From UBA9926 sp964524295 (lineage in GTDB: Bacteria > Pseudomonadota > Gammaproteobacteria > Pseudomonadales > Azotimanducaceae): a DNA stretch of 15,672 bases. The notes under the pieces were generated by a model that was given only the letters and a program-made list of their open reading frames with translations, had not been told where the DNA came from and ran no database searches. The stretch spans positions 1-15,672 of the forward strand of contig CAZGCW010000083.1 of assembly GCA_964524295.1 (NCBI GenBank), in the 5' to 3' direction. Shown here piece by piece: positions 1 through 7,491 of the stretch; within the stretch, counting starts at the first letter, position 1; each line of letters begins with the position of its first letter. Made by a program: the position numbers and the translations under genes.

Positions 1-975
1 TTCATTAGAGACCATCTGCACCAAACCTGCGTCGCCTGGGTCGATTTTAGAGCCCTGCAAGGTCGCTATTCGGCCCAGGGCGTGTTTTGCAGCGCTGTGA
101 ATATGAACCGGTGTCCAGTGCCTTAAGGGGGTGGATTCACCTTTGAGCACCTGAACCCGCACATCAATGCGATGCGAACCGATCAGAGATGGATTACTGG
201 TCAGCCAGTCTCCGCGGTGAATATCCTGCCGCGACAGATTAACCGAGGCAAGGTTGAGCGCACATCGATCGCCGGCCTGGGCGTGATCGGTGTTGATGTT
301 CTGGCGGTGAATTTGGCGGACCCTGACGGTCTTCCCCTGAGGTAACAATGTGAGTTCATCACCGCTGGCTACCTTGCCACTGATAATGGCCCCGGTTACG
401 ACCAGGCCTGCTCCCTTGACGGTAAAAACCCGGTCAATGGCCAGTCGGAAGTGCCCGGGCTCGAGTTCTGATTGTAGGGTGGCAGCCGTTTCAGTCAGGT
501 GCGTCTTTAATGCTTCTATCCCTTGGAGATTGACACCCGAGCAGGGCAGGATCGCTGCTTGAGAGAGAAATGTGCCAGAGGTCAGGTCCTTCACCTGCTG
601 TTTGACTTCTGCAAACCGGTCTTGGGAAACCCGGTCAATTTTTGTCAGCACTATGGCACCATGACGGATACCTAACTCGTTTATGATGGCCAGATGTTCG
701 AGGGTCTGTGGCATGGGTCCGTCGTCAGCGGCGATGACCAGAAGGACAAAATCGACGGCTCCAACACCCGCAAGCATGTTGTGGATAAAGCGTATATGGC
801 CAGGAACATCTACAAAGCCAAGCCGATGCTGACCAAAATTTGTATAGGCGAATCCCAGTTCTATCGTCAGGCCCCTGTTTATTTCTTCCGTTAGCTTATC
901 TGTGCTAACGCCGGTCAGGGCTTTGACCAGAAGCGTTTTGCCGTGGTCAACATGACCCGCAGTGGCGATGATCAT
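1..975 (-). CDS. selB: SelB, selenocysteine-specific elongation factor (partial, C-terminus beyond left edge)
   Basis: SelB is the cytoplasmic EF-Tu-like GTPase that carries Sec-tRNA(Sec) to the ribosome at UGA codons followed by a SECIS hairpin. The frame is open from ATG 975 to the window edge, giving 325 codons. The GTPase motifs are plain: GHVDHGKT (about residues 7-14), RGLTIELGF (switch I), DVPGH (G3) and TKID (G4). About residues 170-200 contain FRLAIDRVFTVKGAGLVVTG, a hallmark of SelB domain II. The visible part covers the G domain, domain II and the start of domain III. The C-terminal winged-helix domains that bind SECIS RNA, about 290 residues in E. coli SelB, must lie to the left. 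The start codon overlaps the selA stop as ATGA with no clear Shine-Dalgarno, which suggests translational coupling. Family identity is very secure; completeness cannot be judged. Confidence 0.96.
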   Translation of the reverse strand, partial: MIIATAGHVDHGKTLLVKALTGVSTDKLTEEINRGLTIELGFAYTNFGQHRLGFVDVPGHIRFIHNMLAGVGAVDFVLLVIAADDGPMPQTLEHLAIINELGIRHGAIVLTKIDRVSQDRFAEVKQQVKDLTSGTFLSQAAILPCSGVNLQGIEALKTHLTETAATLQSELEPGHFRLAIDRVFTVKGAGLVVTGAIISGKVASGDELTLLPQGKTVRVRQIHRQNINTDHAQAGDRCALNLASVNLSRQDIHRGDWLTSNPSLIGSHRIDVRVQVLKGESTPLRHWTPVHIHSAAKHALGRIATLQGSKIDPGDAGLVQMVSNE

Positions 976-2372
976 AAATCTAGGAAGCCTAGCTGCTGGC
1001 AGAGCTCCGTGGGGTCAAATAGGGTCCTAAGGTCAAATAGTAATCGCCCATGATGGATTCTTCCTAAAACAGGAATGGGTAGGCGGCGAAAAGCATCAGC
1101 GAGCCGGCGTAGCTTTTGGTCTGAGCCTTTGTCTGTGCCTGTGGTGATGCTAAGGCCCCAGCTAGCCAGCAGGTCCAGCGGCATAGAACCACTGCCAATC
1201 TGGCTTTTTAGTTCTAGTTTACTGACCTGATATTGACCTTTCTCGAGATGCTGACTGAATTCGGGCAGTAGCCTGTCTGCCATTGACTCAATGTCATCGG
1301 CGCTTCTGGCGAGTAGGTGCAGTGTGGGTAGCGTCAGGCTCAATTGGTCGGGATTGCGATACAGCTTGAGCACTTCACACAAGGCCGCAAGGGTCATTTT
1401 ATCAACCCGCAGGGCACGTTTCATTGGATTGGCCTTGATTTTATTGATAAACGCCTGACGTCCTATAATGAGGCCTGCCTGGGGTCCGCCGAGTAATTTA
1501 TCACCGCTGAAGGTGATGATATCGGCTCCACTGGAGATGGCTTCCTGTACTGTAGGCTCATATGGCAGATTATATTTCCTGAGGTCGACCAGTGTGCCAC
1601 TACCCAGATCACTCATTAATGGGATGTTATTGGTCGTAGCCAATTTGGCCAGTTCCTTTTCAGGGACACTCTTGGTGAAACCCTGAATTTGGTAGTTGCT
1701 GGTATGCACTTTCATGAGCAGGGCTGTTTCAGGGCCGATCACATTTTCAAAGTCGCGGCGATGAGTTCGATTGGTGGAACCGACCTCAACCAGGCTGCAG
1801 CCTGATTGTGCCATGATTTCTGGCACTCTGAAGGATCCCCCGATTTCAACGAGCTCACCCCTGGACACAGGCACCTGTTTGCCATAGGCCAGTGTGTTAA
1901 GAACGAGCATGACGGCTGCAGCGTTATTATTGACCACCGTTGCGGCCTCCGCTCCGGTGATTTCAGTGATCAGTGATTCGATGTGGTGATCACGGTCACC
2001 TCGCTGCCCGGTTTCAAGGTCGTATTCGAGGTCGGTAGGATTGCCAGCGACCGTTAACATGGCTTGGATTGCGGTTTCTGGTAATGCTGATCTGCCCAGG
2101 TTGGTATGAATCACTGTGCCGGTCAAGTTGATCAGTCGTTTCATACCTAGATCATGCTGGTTAAGGTGATCCGCTGCTTGTTTAAGAATAAGGGTATGAG
2201 TGGGGGCTTGTCGCGCCAGGTCTTTACTATTGCGACGCCATTGTTCCAGCACATGTCGGATGGCCTTGGTTGAGGCGGTTCGACCGAAGGTGTTGATCAG
2301 TTCAGCCGCTTCGGTTTGTTGTAATACTTGATCGACCCCGGGGAGTTTCCGGGCAGGATGCGCTTTAGCCAA
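972..2372 (-). CDS. selA: SelA, L-seryl-tRNA(Sec) selenium transferase
   Basis: SelA is a PLP enzyme that converts Ser-tRNA(Sec) to Sec-tRNA(Sec) using selenophosphate. The 466-residue product is close to E. coli SelA (463). The PLP lysine is K292 in FSGDKLLGGPQAG. Other family blocks are INLTGTVIHTNLGR (81-94), VVNNNAAAV (146-154), SRGELVEIGG (170-179), LLMKVHTSNY (218-227) and a C-terminal PVLGRIHHGRLLFDLR. The start is TTG at 2372: the frame has a stop seven codons upstream, no upstream ATG is available, and nine residues precede the LPGVDQVL block, similar to the E. coli N-terminus. The start lies 1 base after the lipoprotein stop, so translation is probably coupled; the AGGA about 13 bases upstream is poorly spaced. 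Its stop overlaps selB. The TTG start may keep expression low. Identity is very secure. Confidence 0.97.
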   Translation of the reverse strand: MAKAHPARKLPGVDQVLQQTEAAELINTFGRTASTKAIRHVLEQWRRNSKDLARQAPTHTLILKQAADHLNQHDLGMKRLINLTGTVIHTNLGRSALPETAIQAMLTVAGNPTDLEYDLETGQRGDRDHHIESLITEITGAEAATVVNNNAAAVMLVLNTLAYGKQVPVSRGELVEIGGSFRVPEIMAQSGCSLVEVGSTNRTHRRDFENVIGPETALLMKVHTSNYQIQGFTKSVPEKELAKLATTNNIPLMSDLGSGTLVDLRKYNLPYEPTVQEAISSGADIITFSGDKLLGGPQAGLIIGRQAFINKIKANPMKRALRVDKMTLAALCEVLKLYRNPDQLSLTLPTLHLLARSADDIESMADRLLPEFSQHLEKGQYQVSKLELKSQIGSGSMPLDLLASWGLSITTGTDKGSDQKLRRLADAFRRLPIPVLGRIHHGRLLFDLRTLFDPTELCQQLGFLDL

Positions 2373-2373
2373 T

Positions 2374-3321
2374 TTATTCTGCAGGTCCTATCGGTTGCAT
2401 TGAATTCTGTAGCGACCCGACTGTTCTTATCCAAGGCTCAACCTCGTCGCCATATTTGCTAGTCCAGTCTGTTTTCATGTCCTGAGCCTTTTCATATGAA
2501 CTGAAGGTATCAAGAATGAGTACAAATAATGAATTGGCGTAGACTTCAATTTGCAGAATGGTTGGGTCGGATAAATCTACCCGCTTCGCGAATGCCTTGA
2601 TCGCGTTCATTGTTTTGCTGGCCAGCAGTTGAATCGCGAAATCTCCACTAGGTAAATCCATGAAACGATCGTAAGTTTGGTCTCCTGTTGAGGTTCCTTG
2701 TGTTTCTCTGCTGGCTGTACTTGAGACAGAGGTCACTACTTCACCCGTGTTTGCTTGCGCGTTGCCTACTGAAAGTGCTGCTCGTTTTGAAGGCGGGGCT
2801 GCAGGGTTAGGTAAGCCAAATAGGGGCTGGGTCTCGGTTTCAGGTTCGGGTGGGGCAGGCTGCTGCACGGCTAGTTCAATCTCAGTTTTCGCACCAGTTG
2901 AGCTGATTACAGCTTGCTCGGCTGGGTTAGTTGCAGTGTCTGGGCTGATGATTTTGTCAGTCTTTACCGGCATTGGCATAGCAGGTTCATCCATGGCCCT
3001 TGCAGCTACCACACTGGACCAGGCTTCCTTTTTCTGCTTTGGTTGTGGTGCTGTGGAAGGCTGGAAGGTATTTTTGGTGAGTAGTTTAGCGGTGGGTAAT
3101 TTCAGGATTTCAGCATAGGGGCGCTCATGGCTGCATGACCAAGCTCGCGATTCAAAATCACCTGCGCAATACCACCTTGCTTGCTGCGAGTAGACTTGGC
3201 TTGCGACCGGTGCATTGCAGGCAGGGTCTTGGCCAGGATCGCAGGATCCACCGCCAAACCAGCTGCAGCCCGAAATGGACATAACACTGACAATGAAAAT
3301 AGAATATTTTAAGCTTTTCAT
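2374..3321 (-). CDS. SPOR-domain lipoprotein with a cysteine-rich N-terminal segment
   Basis: This is a 315-residue predicted lipoprotein. The chosen start, ATG 3321, has GAGG eight bases upstream; an in-frame ATG 30 bases earlier would spoil the signal peptide. Residues 1-18 form a lipoprotein signal peptide ending in SISGC, with C19 as the acylated cysteine. The mature N-terminus has four more cysteines (C27, C35, C52, C63), the last two in WYC and WSC contexts. Residues about 80-220 are low-complexity, rich in P, A, T and E, and look like a disordered linker. Residues about 226-303 fit a SPOR domain (FAIQLLAS at its start, then YEKAQDM and PWIRTVG). SPOR domains bind denuded septal peptidoglycan, so a periplasmic, wall-associated role is likely. 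The gene lies between the desulfhydrase gene (37-base gap) and selA (1-base gap). Its substrate and any link to selenium are unknown. Confidence 0.8.
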   Translation of the reverse strand: MKSLKYSIFIVSVMSISGCSWFGGGSCDPGQDPACNAPVASQVYSQQARWYCAGDFESRAWSCSHERPYAEILKLPTAKLLTKNTFQPSTAPQPKQKKEAWSSVVAARAMDEPAMPMPVKTDKIISPDTATNPAEQAVISSTGAKTEIELAVQQPAPPEPETETQPLFGLPNPAAPPSKRAALSVGNAQANTGEVVTSVSSTASRETQGTSTGDQTYDRFMDLPSGDFAIQLLASKTMNAIKAFAKRVDLSDPTILQIEVYANSLFVLILDTFSSYEKAQDMKTDWTSKYGDEVEPWIRTVGSLQNSMQPIGPAE

Positions 3322-3358
3322 AAAACATACCTCATAGCGCTGTCTATTCAATCATAAA

Positions 3359-4354
3359 TCAGACCTGGGATGAATCAGGTCCGGTGAAGGAGGCTCTGTG
3401 CGGGAATAGACCATAAACTCCACCTGTATGCAGGAACACGATATCGCTGCTCTTGTTTAGTTGCCCCCTGCGGATACCTTCCAGCATGCCATGAAATGCC
3501 TTGCCTGTGTAGACCGGGTCCAGAATGAGACCTTCCAGCTTTGCTACCTGGTCTATACACTCATACACTTCGGGTCCAGCACGCCCATAGCCTGGTCCAA
3601 CATAACCTTCTCTTATTTCGATGGAAAGGAGGGGTAGTTCAAGCTCAAACCGGCGACTCCAGTCCTCAATATCGGATGATATCTTTGTGCGAAAGAAATC
3701 TCCATCATCAGCTACATTGAATCCGGCAATCTTTCCAGGCAGCTGGGTCAGTTGCTGACCGACGATCAGCCCGGCCAGGGTTCCTCCTGAGCCTGTCGCT
3801 GAAAATAGATAGTCTGGTTCAATCTGCCGGTCGAGGAAATCGGCTTTGAGTTCTTTGGCCGCATTAATATAACCCCACATGCCAAGGGCATTGCTCGCAC
3901 CGATCGGGATACTGTAAGTGCTTAAACCTTTGTTCAGGTAAAAACGTTCAATTCGGTTGTAAAGTTTATCAAGGTCTGCGAATTCGGCTGCCGTAGCATA
4001 AGAAATGGTTGCACCCAGCAGGTGATCGAGAAGCAAATTTCCATCGAGGGCCGAGGGTGGTTGGCCACGAAGGATCAGATGGCATGAAATGCCTAATTTC
4101 GCGGCTGCTAAGGCGGTTGCACGACAATGATTCGACTGAATTCCACCGCTGGTAATGACGACAGATGCGCCACTTCGCATGGCTTCGGCCATGACGAATT
4201 CGAGCTTTCGGATTTTGTTTCCTGAACCGATTGATCCTGTCAGATCATCCCTTTTAACCCAGATTCGAGGGCCGCTCAGATTTTCCGATAATCGATCCAG
4301 AGGTTCTAATGGGGTGGGTAGTCTAGCCAGGTTTAACCTGTCAGGGGTTTCCAT
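3359..4354 (-). CDS. PLP-dependent D-cysteine desulfhydrase / ACC deaminase family enzyme
   Basis: This is a 331-residue fold-type II PLP enzyme. Likely chemistry is beta-elimination of D-cysteine to pyruvate, ammonia and sulfide in the cytoplasm. The PLP lysine should be K47 in GSGNKIRKLEF. IQSNH (72-76) follows the usual SGGIQSNH pattern, ATGSGGTLAGL (186-196) is the phosphate-binding loop, and FLHTGGVYGLF near the C-terminus resembles the HTGG ending I associate with D-cysteine desulfhydrase-type members rather than the HLGG of true ACC deaminases. Related L-cysteate sulfo-lyases cannot be excluded. It is the first gene of a minus-strand run with the SPOR lipoprotein, selA and selB. A GGAAG lies about nine bases before ATG 4354. 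A link to selenium metabolism, for example clearing D-cysteine or a seleno-analogue, is only inferred from position. The family call is firm; the substrate is not. Confidence 0.85.
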   Translation of the reverse strand: METPDRLNLARLPTPLEPLDRLSENLSGPRIWVKRDDLTGSIGSGNKIRKLEFVMAEAMRSGASVVITSGGIQSNHCRATALAAAKLGISCHLILRGQPPSALDGNLLLDHLLGATISYATAAEFADLDKLYNRIERFYLNKGLSTYSIPIGASNALGMWGYINAAKELKADFLDRQIEPDYLFSATGSGGTLAGLIVGQQLTQLPGKIAGFNVADDGDFFRTKISSDIEDWSRRFELELPLLSIEIREGYVGPGYGRAGPEVYECIDQVAKLEGLILDPVYTGKAFHGMLEGIRRGQLNKSSDIVFLHTGGVYGLFPHRASFTGPDSSQV

Positions 4355-4389
4355 TGGTTATTGCTTCCATTGAATCAGTTTGGTTGATT

Positions 4390-4395
4390 ATTATC
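4390..4395 (-). promoter_or_regulatory. Candidate -10 box for the desulfhydrase-SPOR-selA-selB run
   Basis: The minus strand reads GATAAT here (five of six to TATAAT), which would give a leader of roughly 28 bases before ATG 4354. No good -35 hexamer is present at 16-18 bases; the best is TTAGAA at 18. A second GATAAT occurs on the minus strand at 4426-4431. The rest of the 230-base gap between the divergent genes (4355-4584) shows nothing I can name. Confidence 0.25.
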
Positions 4396-4584
4396 GCTGA
4401 ATTGTCATCTTCTTTCTAATGACTCATTATCTTGTGGCCGGCTGATGAGAACGAGAACCTTGAGTCGAGTTAATGCCTCTGGACACTGATATCTTGATGA
4501 AGGCACAAAGAGGAGAACGCTTGCTGGCTTCGGCATGATTTGGGCAGGATATTCATAGCGCCATCAGGCTTAGGGTGAGCATTT

Positions 4585-5646
4585 ATGCGAGTGCGTTACG
4601 TTGAGGAACTAGTTCATACGATGGATGAGACGCTTTTTATGCCCTTGCTTAGTTTGATGCTTGTATTGGCGCTGACAGGCTGTGAGTACCCGCCGTCGCA
4701 GGTCCGATTTGCAGGAACGACCATGGGTACAACTTATTCGGTTGTGCTAAGACCATCCTTGTCCGGCCAAAAGATTAATCGAGAAGGATTGCAGGCTGAG
4801 GTGGATAGCGAATTGGCGCGGATCAACAAGCTAATGTCCACCTATGACGCATCGTCACAGCTTTCTGAATTGAATACGCATCCTGTGGGGGAGTATTTGC
4901 GGGTTCATCCCGATCTTTACCATGTGCTCCAGACCAGCCAGGAGCTTTCGCGACTCAGTGAGGGCGCGTTGGATGTGACCGTGGGCAGTCTGGTCAATCT
5001 GTGGGGCTTTGGTCCCGTTTATCCAGCTAGCACGCTACCTTCCGAGTCAGAAATCAGGCTGGCCAGGATAAATGTAGGTTATCAGTTCCTTGATGTTGAT
5101 ACTGACGCTTATCGGGTTCGAAGGAAAATGCCATTTCATGTCGATCTCTCGTCCATCGCCAAGGGTTTTGCCGTAGACCAGATAAGTCAATTGTTGCGCC
5201 AACGGGGTTATCGGGATTTTCTGGTGGAAATTGGCGGTGAGCTGTTTGCTTCAGGCCGAATCACAGCCGAGCGGCCATGGCAGATCGCCATTGAGACGCC
5301 GGAGGCGGCTAAGCGATCAATTCATGCCACCTTACCCTTGCAGGATAGGGGAATGGCGACGTCAGGCGACTATCGAAACTTTTTTGAGCGGAATGGCAAA
5401 CGGTACTCACATACCCTAGATCCGAGGACCGGCTATCCGGTCGACCATAAACTGGTTTCTGTAACCGTTATCGCTGGTTCAGCCATGTATGCTGATGGTT
5501 GGGCTACCGCCATTTCAGTCCTGGGGCTGAGCAAAGGCATGCAACTCGCAAATACCCATCAACTGGCTTTGCTCGCGATTATCGAGACAGACTCAGGATT
5601 TCAGACAGTTAGGTCAGAAAGCCTGGATAAATACCTGCGCAGATGA
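4585..5646 (+). CDS. apbE: ApbE, FAD:protein FMN transferase (lipoprotein)
   Basis: ApbE attaches FMN from FAD to threonine residues of periplasm-facing flavoproteins such as NqrB/NqrC and RnfG/RnfD. The 353-residue product has a lipoprotein signal ending in LALTGC, with C33 acylated if ATG 4585 is used. That start has GGGTGAG about five bases upstream; an alternative ATG at 4621 has a poorly spaced GAGGA. Family blocks are TMGTTYSV (46-53), VDLSSIAKGFAVDQ (186-199), LVEIGGEL, SHTLDPRTGYPV (275-286) and ADGWATAISVLG (303-314), where D304 and T308 match the usual metal-binding DxxxT pattern (commonly DALAT; here DGWAT). It is not next to nqr, rnf or nqrM genes in this window; its neighbours are a divergent desulfhydrase operon and a convergent DAHP synthase gene seven bases away. 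Identity is very secure; the flavoprotein target is not visible. Confidence 0.93.
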   Translation: MRVRYVEELVHTMDETLFMPLLSLMLVLALTGCEYPPSQVRFAGTTMGTTYSVVLRPSLSGQKINREGLQAEVDSELARINKLMSTYDASSQLSELNTHPVGEYLRVHPDLYHVLQTSQELSRLSEGALDVTVGSLVNLWGFGPVYPASTLPSESEIRLARINVGYQFLDVDTDAYRVRRKMPFHVDLSSIAKGFAVDQISQLLRQRGYRDFLVEIGGELFASGRITAERPWQIAIETPEAAKRSIHATLPLQDRGMATSGDYRNFFERNGKRYSHTLDPRTGYPVDHKLVSVTVIAGSAMYADGWATAISVLGLSKGMQLANTHQLALLAIIETDSGFQTVRSESLDKYLRR

Positions 5647-5653
5647 AAACCGC

Positions 5654-6760
5654 TTAGGGTGACCAGGTGGTAATTCTACTTTTGTAAAACTCATGGCATG
5701 CAGCCATATCATCGAGAAACCGAGGTAATTCGTCCATCAGCATGGCTTGAGGACCGTCAACCAGCGCCGCGCTCGGCTCTGGGTGGAAATCGACTAAAAC
5801 CATATTAGCGCCGGCAACAATACCTTGGGCGGCTGCGTGCACACATTCGAGAATACCATCCGGCGCCCGTCCGCGACCGCCGACGGAATGAGAAGGATCT
5901 ACGCACACGGGCATTCGGGTCAGTCTTTTGATGAGCGGCACCTGGGCGAAATCAACTAGATTCCGGTGCGGCGCACCGCCTTCTCCCTTCATCCCTCGCA
6001 AACAGAAAACGACACTGGAGTTACCTTCACTGGCCAGGTATTCGGCGGCATTAAGCGATTCATTTAAGCTAACACCGAAGCCGCGTTTAAACAGCACGGG
6101 TAATTCAGTCTGCCTGCCCACGGCTTTAAGCAGTTCGAAATTCTGGGTGTTACGGGTGCCGATCTGAAGCATAACCCCGGTGGGATGACCGGTTTCTTCA
6201 AGGGCCGTCTGGATCTCATTAATCTGCTCTTCATGGGTGATTTCCATGGCAATCACTTTAATACCATATTGGCCAGCTAATTCGAACACCCAAGGTAAGC
6301 ATTCTTTACCATGTCCTTGAAAAGAATAAGGATTTGTCCTTGGTTTGTATGCGCCCATCCGAGTGCAGGTCTGGCCGTGTGACTGTAGGGCTCGCAGGGT
6401 GGTTTCTACATTTTTTCGGTTGTCCACCGCGCACAGGCCAGCAAACACATGGCAATTATCCTGGGAAAAGTTGATGCCGTTATATGAAAAGCCAGCGAGT
6501 CTTTGCTTGTCTTGATGACGACCGAGAATACGATATTCTTCCGATATGCGTATCACACGGTCAACCCCTTCCAGGCCGGATATTTCCTCCTGGTCCAGTT
6601 GTTTGGTATTGCCAAGCAGGTACAGTTCAGTCAATTTTTGTTGGTGGCCTTGGACTTGATGGGTTTGAATTTGAACTTCCGCGAAACGGTCCAGGTAAGC
6701 AGTGATTTGCTGATAGCCGGTTGAACTTGATTCTATATTAGGCTTTAACACGATGATCAT
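5654..6760 (-). CDS. aroF: Divergent type I-beta DAHP synthase (3-deoxy-7-phosphoheptulonate synthase)
   Basis: The family condenses phosphoenolpyruvate and erythrose 4-phosphate, the first step of aromatic amino acid synthesis. The 368-residue product has an N-terminal ferredoxin-like regulatory domain (about 1-80, starting MIIVLKP as in Thermotoga-type enzymes) and a TIM barrel. GAYKPRT (136-142), PYSFQG, QIGTRNTQNF, FKRG (224-227) and DPSHS (288-292) are present. Metal ligands can be placed as C110, H291, D324 and D335. The usual AGPCSVE motif reads AGLCAVD, CERG reads CLRG (253-256), and the ligand usually Glu in VEVHPEP is Asp in VDFHPEP. The protein may therefore be a paralogue with changed kinetics, substrate or regulation rather than the housekeeping enzyme. 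ATG 6760 overlaps the PilZ gene stop (ATGA), with no strong Shine-Dalgarno, so expression is probably coupled to it. Confidence 0.82.
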   Translation of the reverse strand: MIIVLKPNIESSSTGYQQITAYLDRFAEVQIQTHQVQGHQQKLTELYLLGNTKQLDQEEISGLEGVDRVIRISEEYRILGRHQDKQRLAGFSYNGINFSQDNCHVFAGLCAVDNRKNVETTLRALQSHGQTCTRMGAYKPRTNPYSFQGHGKECLPWVFELAGQYGIKVIAMEITHEEQINEIQTALEETGHPTGVMLQIGTRNTQNFELLKAVGRQTELPVLFKRGFGVSLNESLNAAEYLASEGNSSVVFCLRGMKGEGGAPHRNLVDFAQVPLIKRLTRMPVCVDPSHSVGGRGRAPDGILECVHAAAQGIVAGANMVLVDFHPEPSAALVDGPQAMLMDELPRFLDDMAACHEFYKSRITTWSP

Positions 6761-7371
6761 GATTCTTTACTCGCTTTTCTGGGTGAACTATCCGCATTGT
6801 TGTGTAGTTGATGACGCCGTGCTTCGGATTGCTGACGCAGGATATGGCGGGCGACAATCTTTCTATCAATGGGAGGTAGATCGATAAATTCAACTCCCGT
6901 TCGATAGGTGTCGCTATCTTCTTCTTTCTGGCAGTTTCTGACCTCGGCATAACAAAAAATACCCAGCATGGCATCAGTGAAAATCAGCCTTAGCGCAAGC
7001 TGTGTCCCATCTGCAAGGTATTGGTGGTCTTTAAATGACGCGCCGCCTTCACTGATATCAATTATATTAGGTGATAAGGCATTTGCATCCCAATAATCAT
7101 TGAGTATTACTTTCTGGCTGATTAGGTCGACGCGCTGGCTGATGTTTGCCAGGAATTTTCCTAATAAGTGATTCTGGCTGTCCAGTTCCCGAAGAATTTC
7201 CTGGTTTTCCATGTCCAGAGCATATAATTCCTTAAAGACGCTCAGTTCGGCCGCATCTGCAAAGTGCGCATCGGCCTTCTTAGAGCTAACCTGGTCTGGC
7301 GATATCAGCTTATACTGAGCATCAATCTTGTCAGATAGGCGAAAATAGTCTCGATTGTCGATATTATTCAT
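6757..7371 (-). CDS. PilZ-domain protein with a helical insert (putative c-di-GMP receptor)
   Basis: PilZ domains bind cyclic di-GMP. The 204-residue product carries RDYFR (R7 and R11, the RxxxR motif) near the N-terminus and DISEGG (D105, S107, G110, the DxSxxG motif) about 94 residues later; in a compact PilZ domain the spacing is about 20-30. The intervening stretch, about residues 36-90, is predicted helical and possibly coiled-coil (ENQEILRELDSQNHLLGKF). I recall inserted long helices in tetrameric PilZ proteins of xanthomonads, so oligomerisation is plausible. After DISEGG come beta-rich segments ending in GVEFIDL. ATG 7371 is preferred because AGGA lies eight bases upstream; an upstream in-frame ATG at 7395 lacks this. 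No transmembrane segment or signal peptide is seen. It is divergent from lolC, an arrangement I recall in Pseudomonas, and overlaps the DAHP synthase gene downstream. Confidence 0.85.
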   Translation of the reverse strand: MNNIDNRDYFRLSDKIDAQYKLISPDQVSSKKADAHFADAAELSVFKELYALDMENQEILRELDSQNHLLGKFLANISQRVDLISQKVILNDYWDANALSPNIIDISEGGASFKDHQYLADGTQLALRLIFTDAMLGIFCYAEVRNCQKEEDSDTYRTGVEFIDLPPIDRKIVARHILRQQSEARRHQLHNNADSSPRKASKES

Positions 7372-7460
7372 TATAGTTTTCCTATGTCGGCCCATTGTAA
7401 CTCAACCATTGCCTCAGCGCAGAACCTTGTTGGATCCGTTGGGTATTTGAATTAGGCTCA

Positions 7461-7491
7461 ATTATATAAGCAGTCTGGGTTTGTTTAACAA
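7461..7491 (-). promoter_or_regulatory. Candidate promoter for the PilZ-DAHP synthase pair
   Basis: On the minus strand a perfect TATAAT (7466-7461) lies about 90 bases upstream of the PilZ start. The best -35 is TTGTTA (7491-7486), four of six, with a long 19-base spacer. It lies in the 158-base divergent gap shared with lolC, so regulation of both directions could be linked. This is weak evidence from hexamers only. Confidence 0.3.

Noticed and set aside
694..894. Plus-strand open frame antisense to selB
   Set aside because: The minus strand encodes conserved SelB GTPase motifs across the same bases; the plus-strand product has no family features. The same applies to the plus-strand frame at 2747-3118 opposite the SPOR lipoprotein.
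4473..4538. Short frame of 21 codons (ATG to TGA) between the desulfhydrase gene and apbE
   Set aside because: No ribosome-binding site and no recognisable features; this length is expected by chance.
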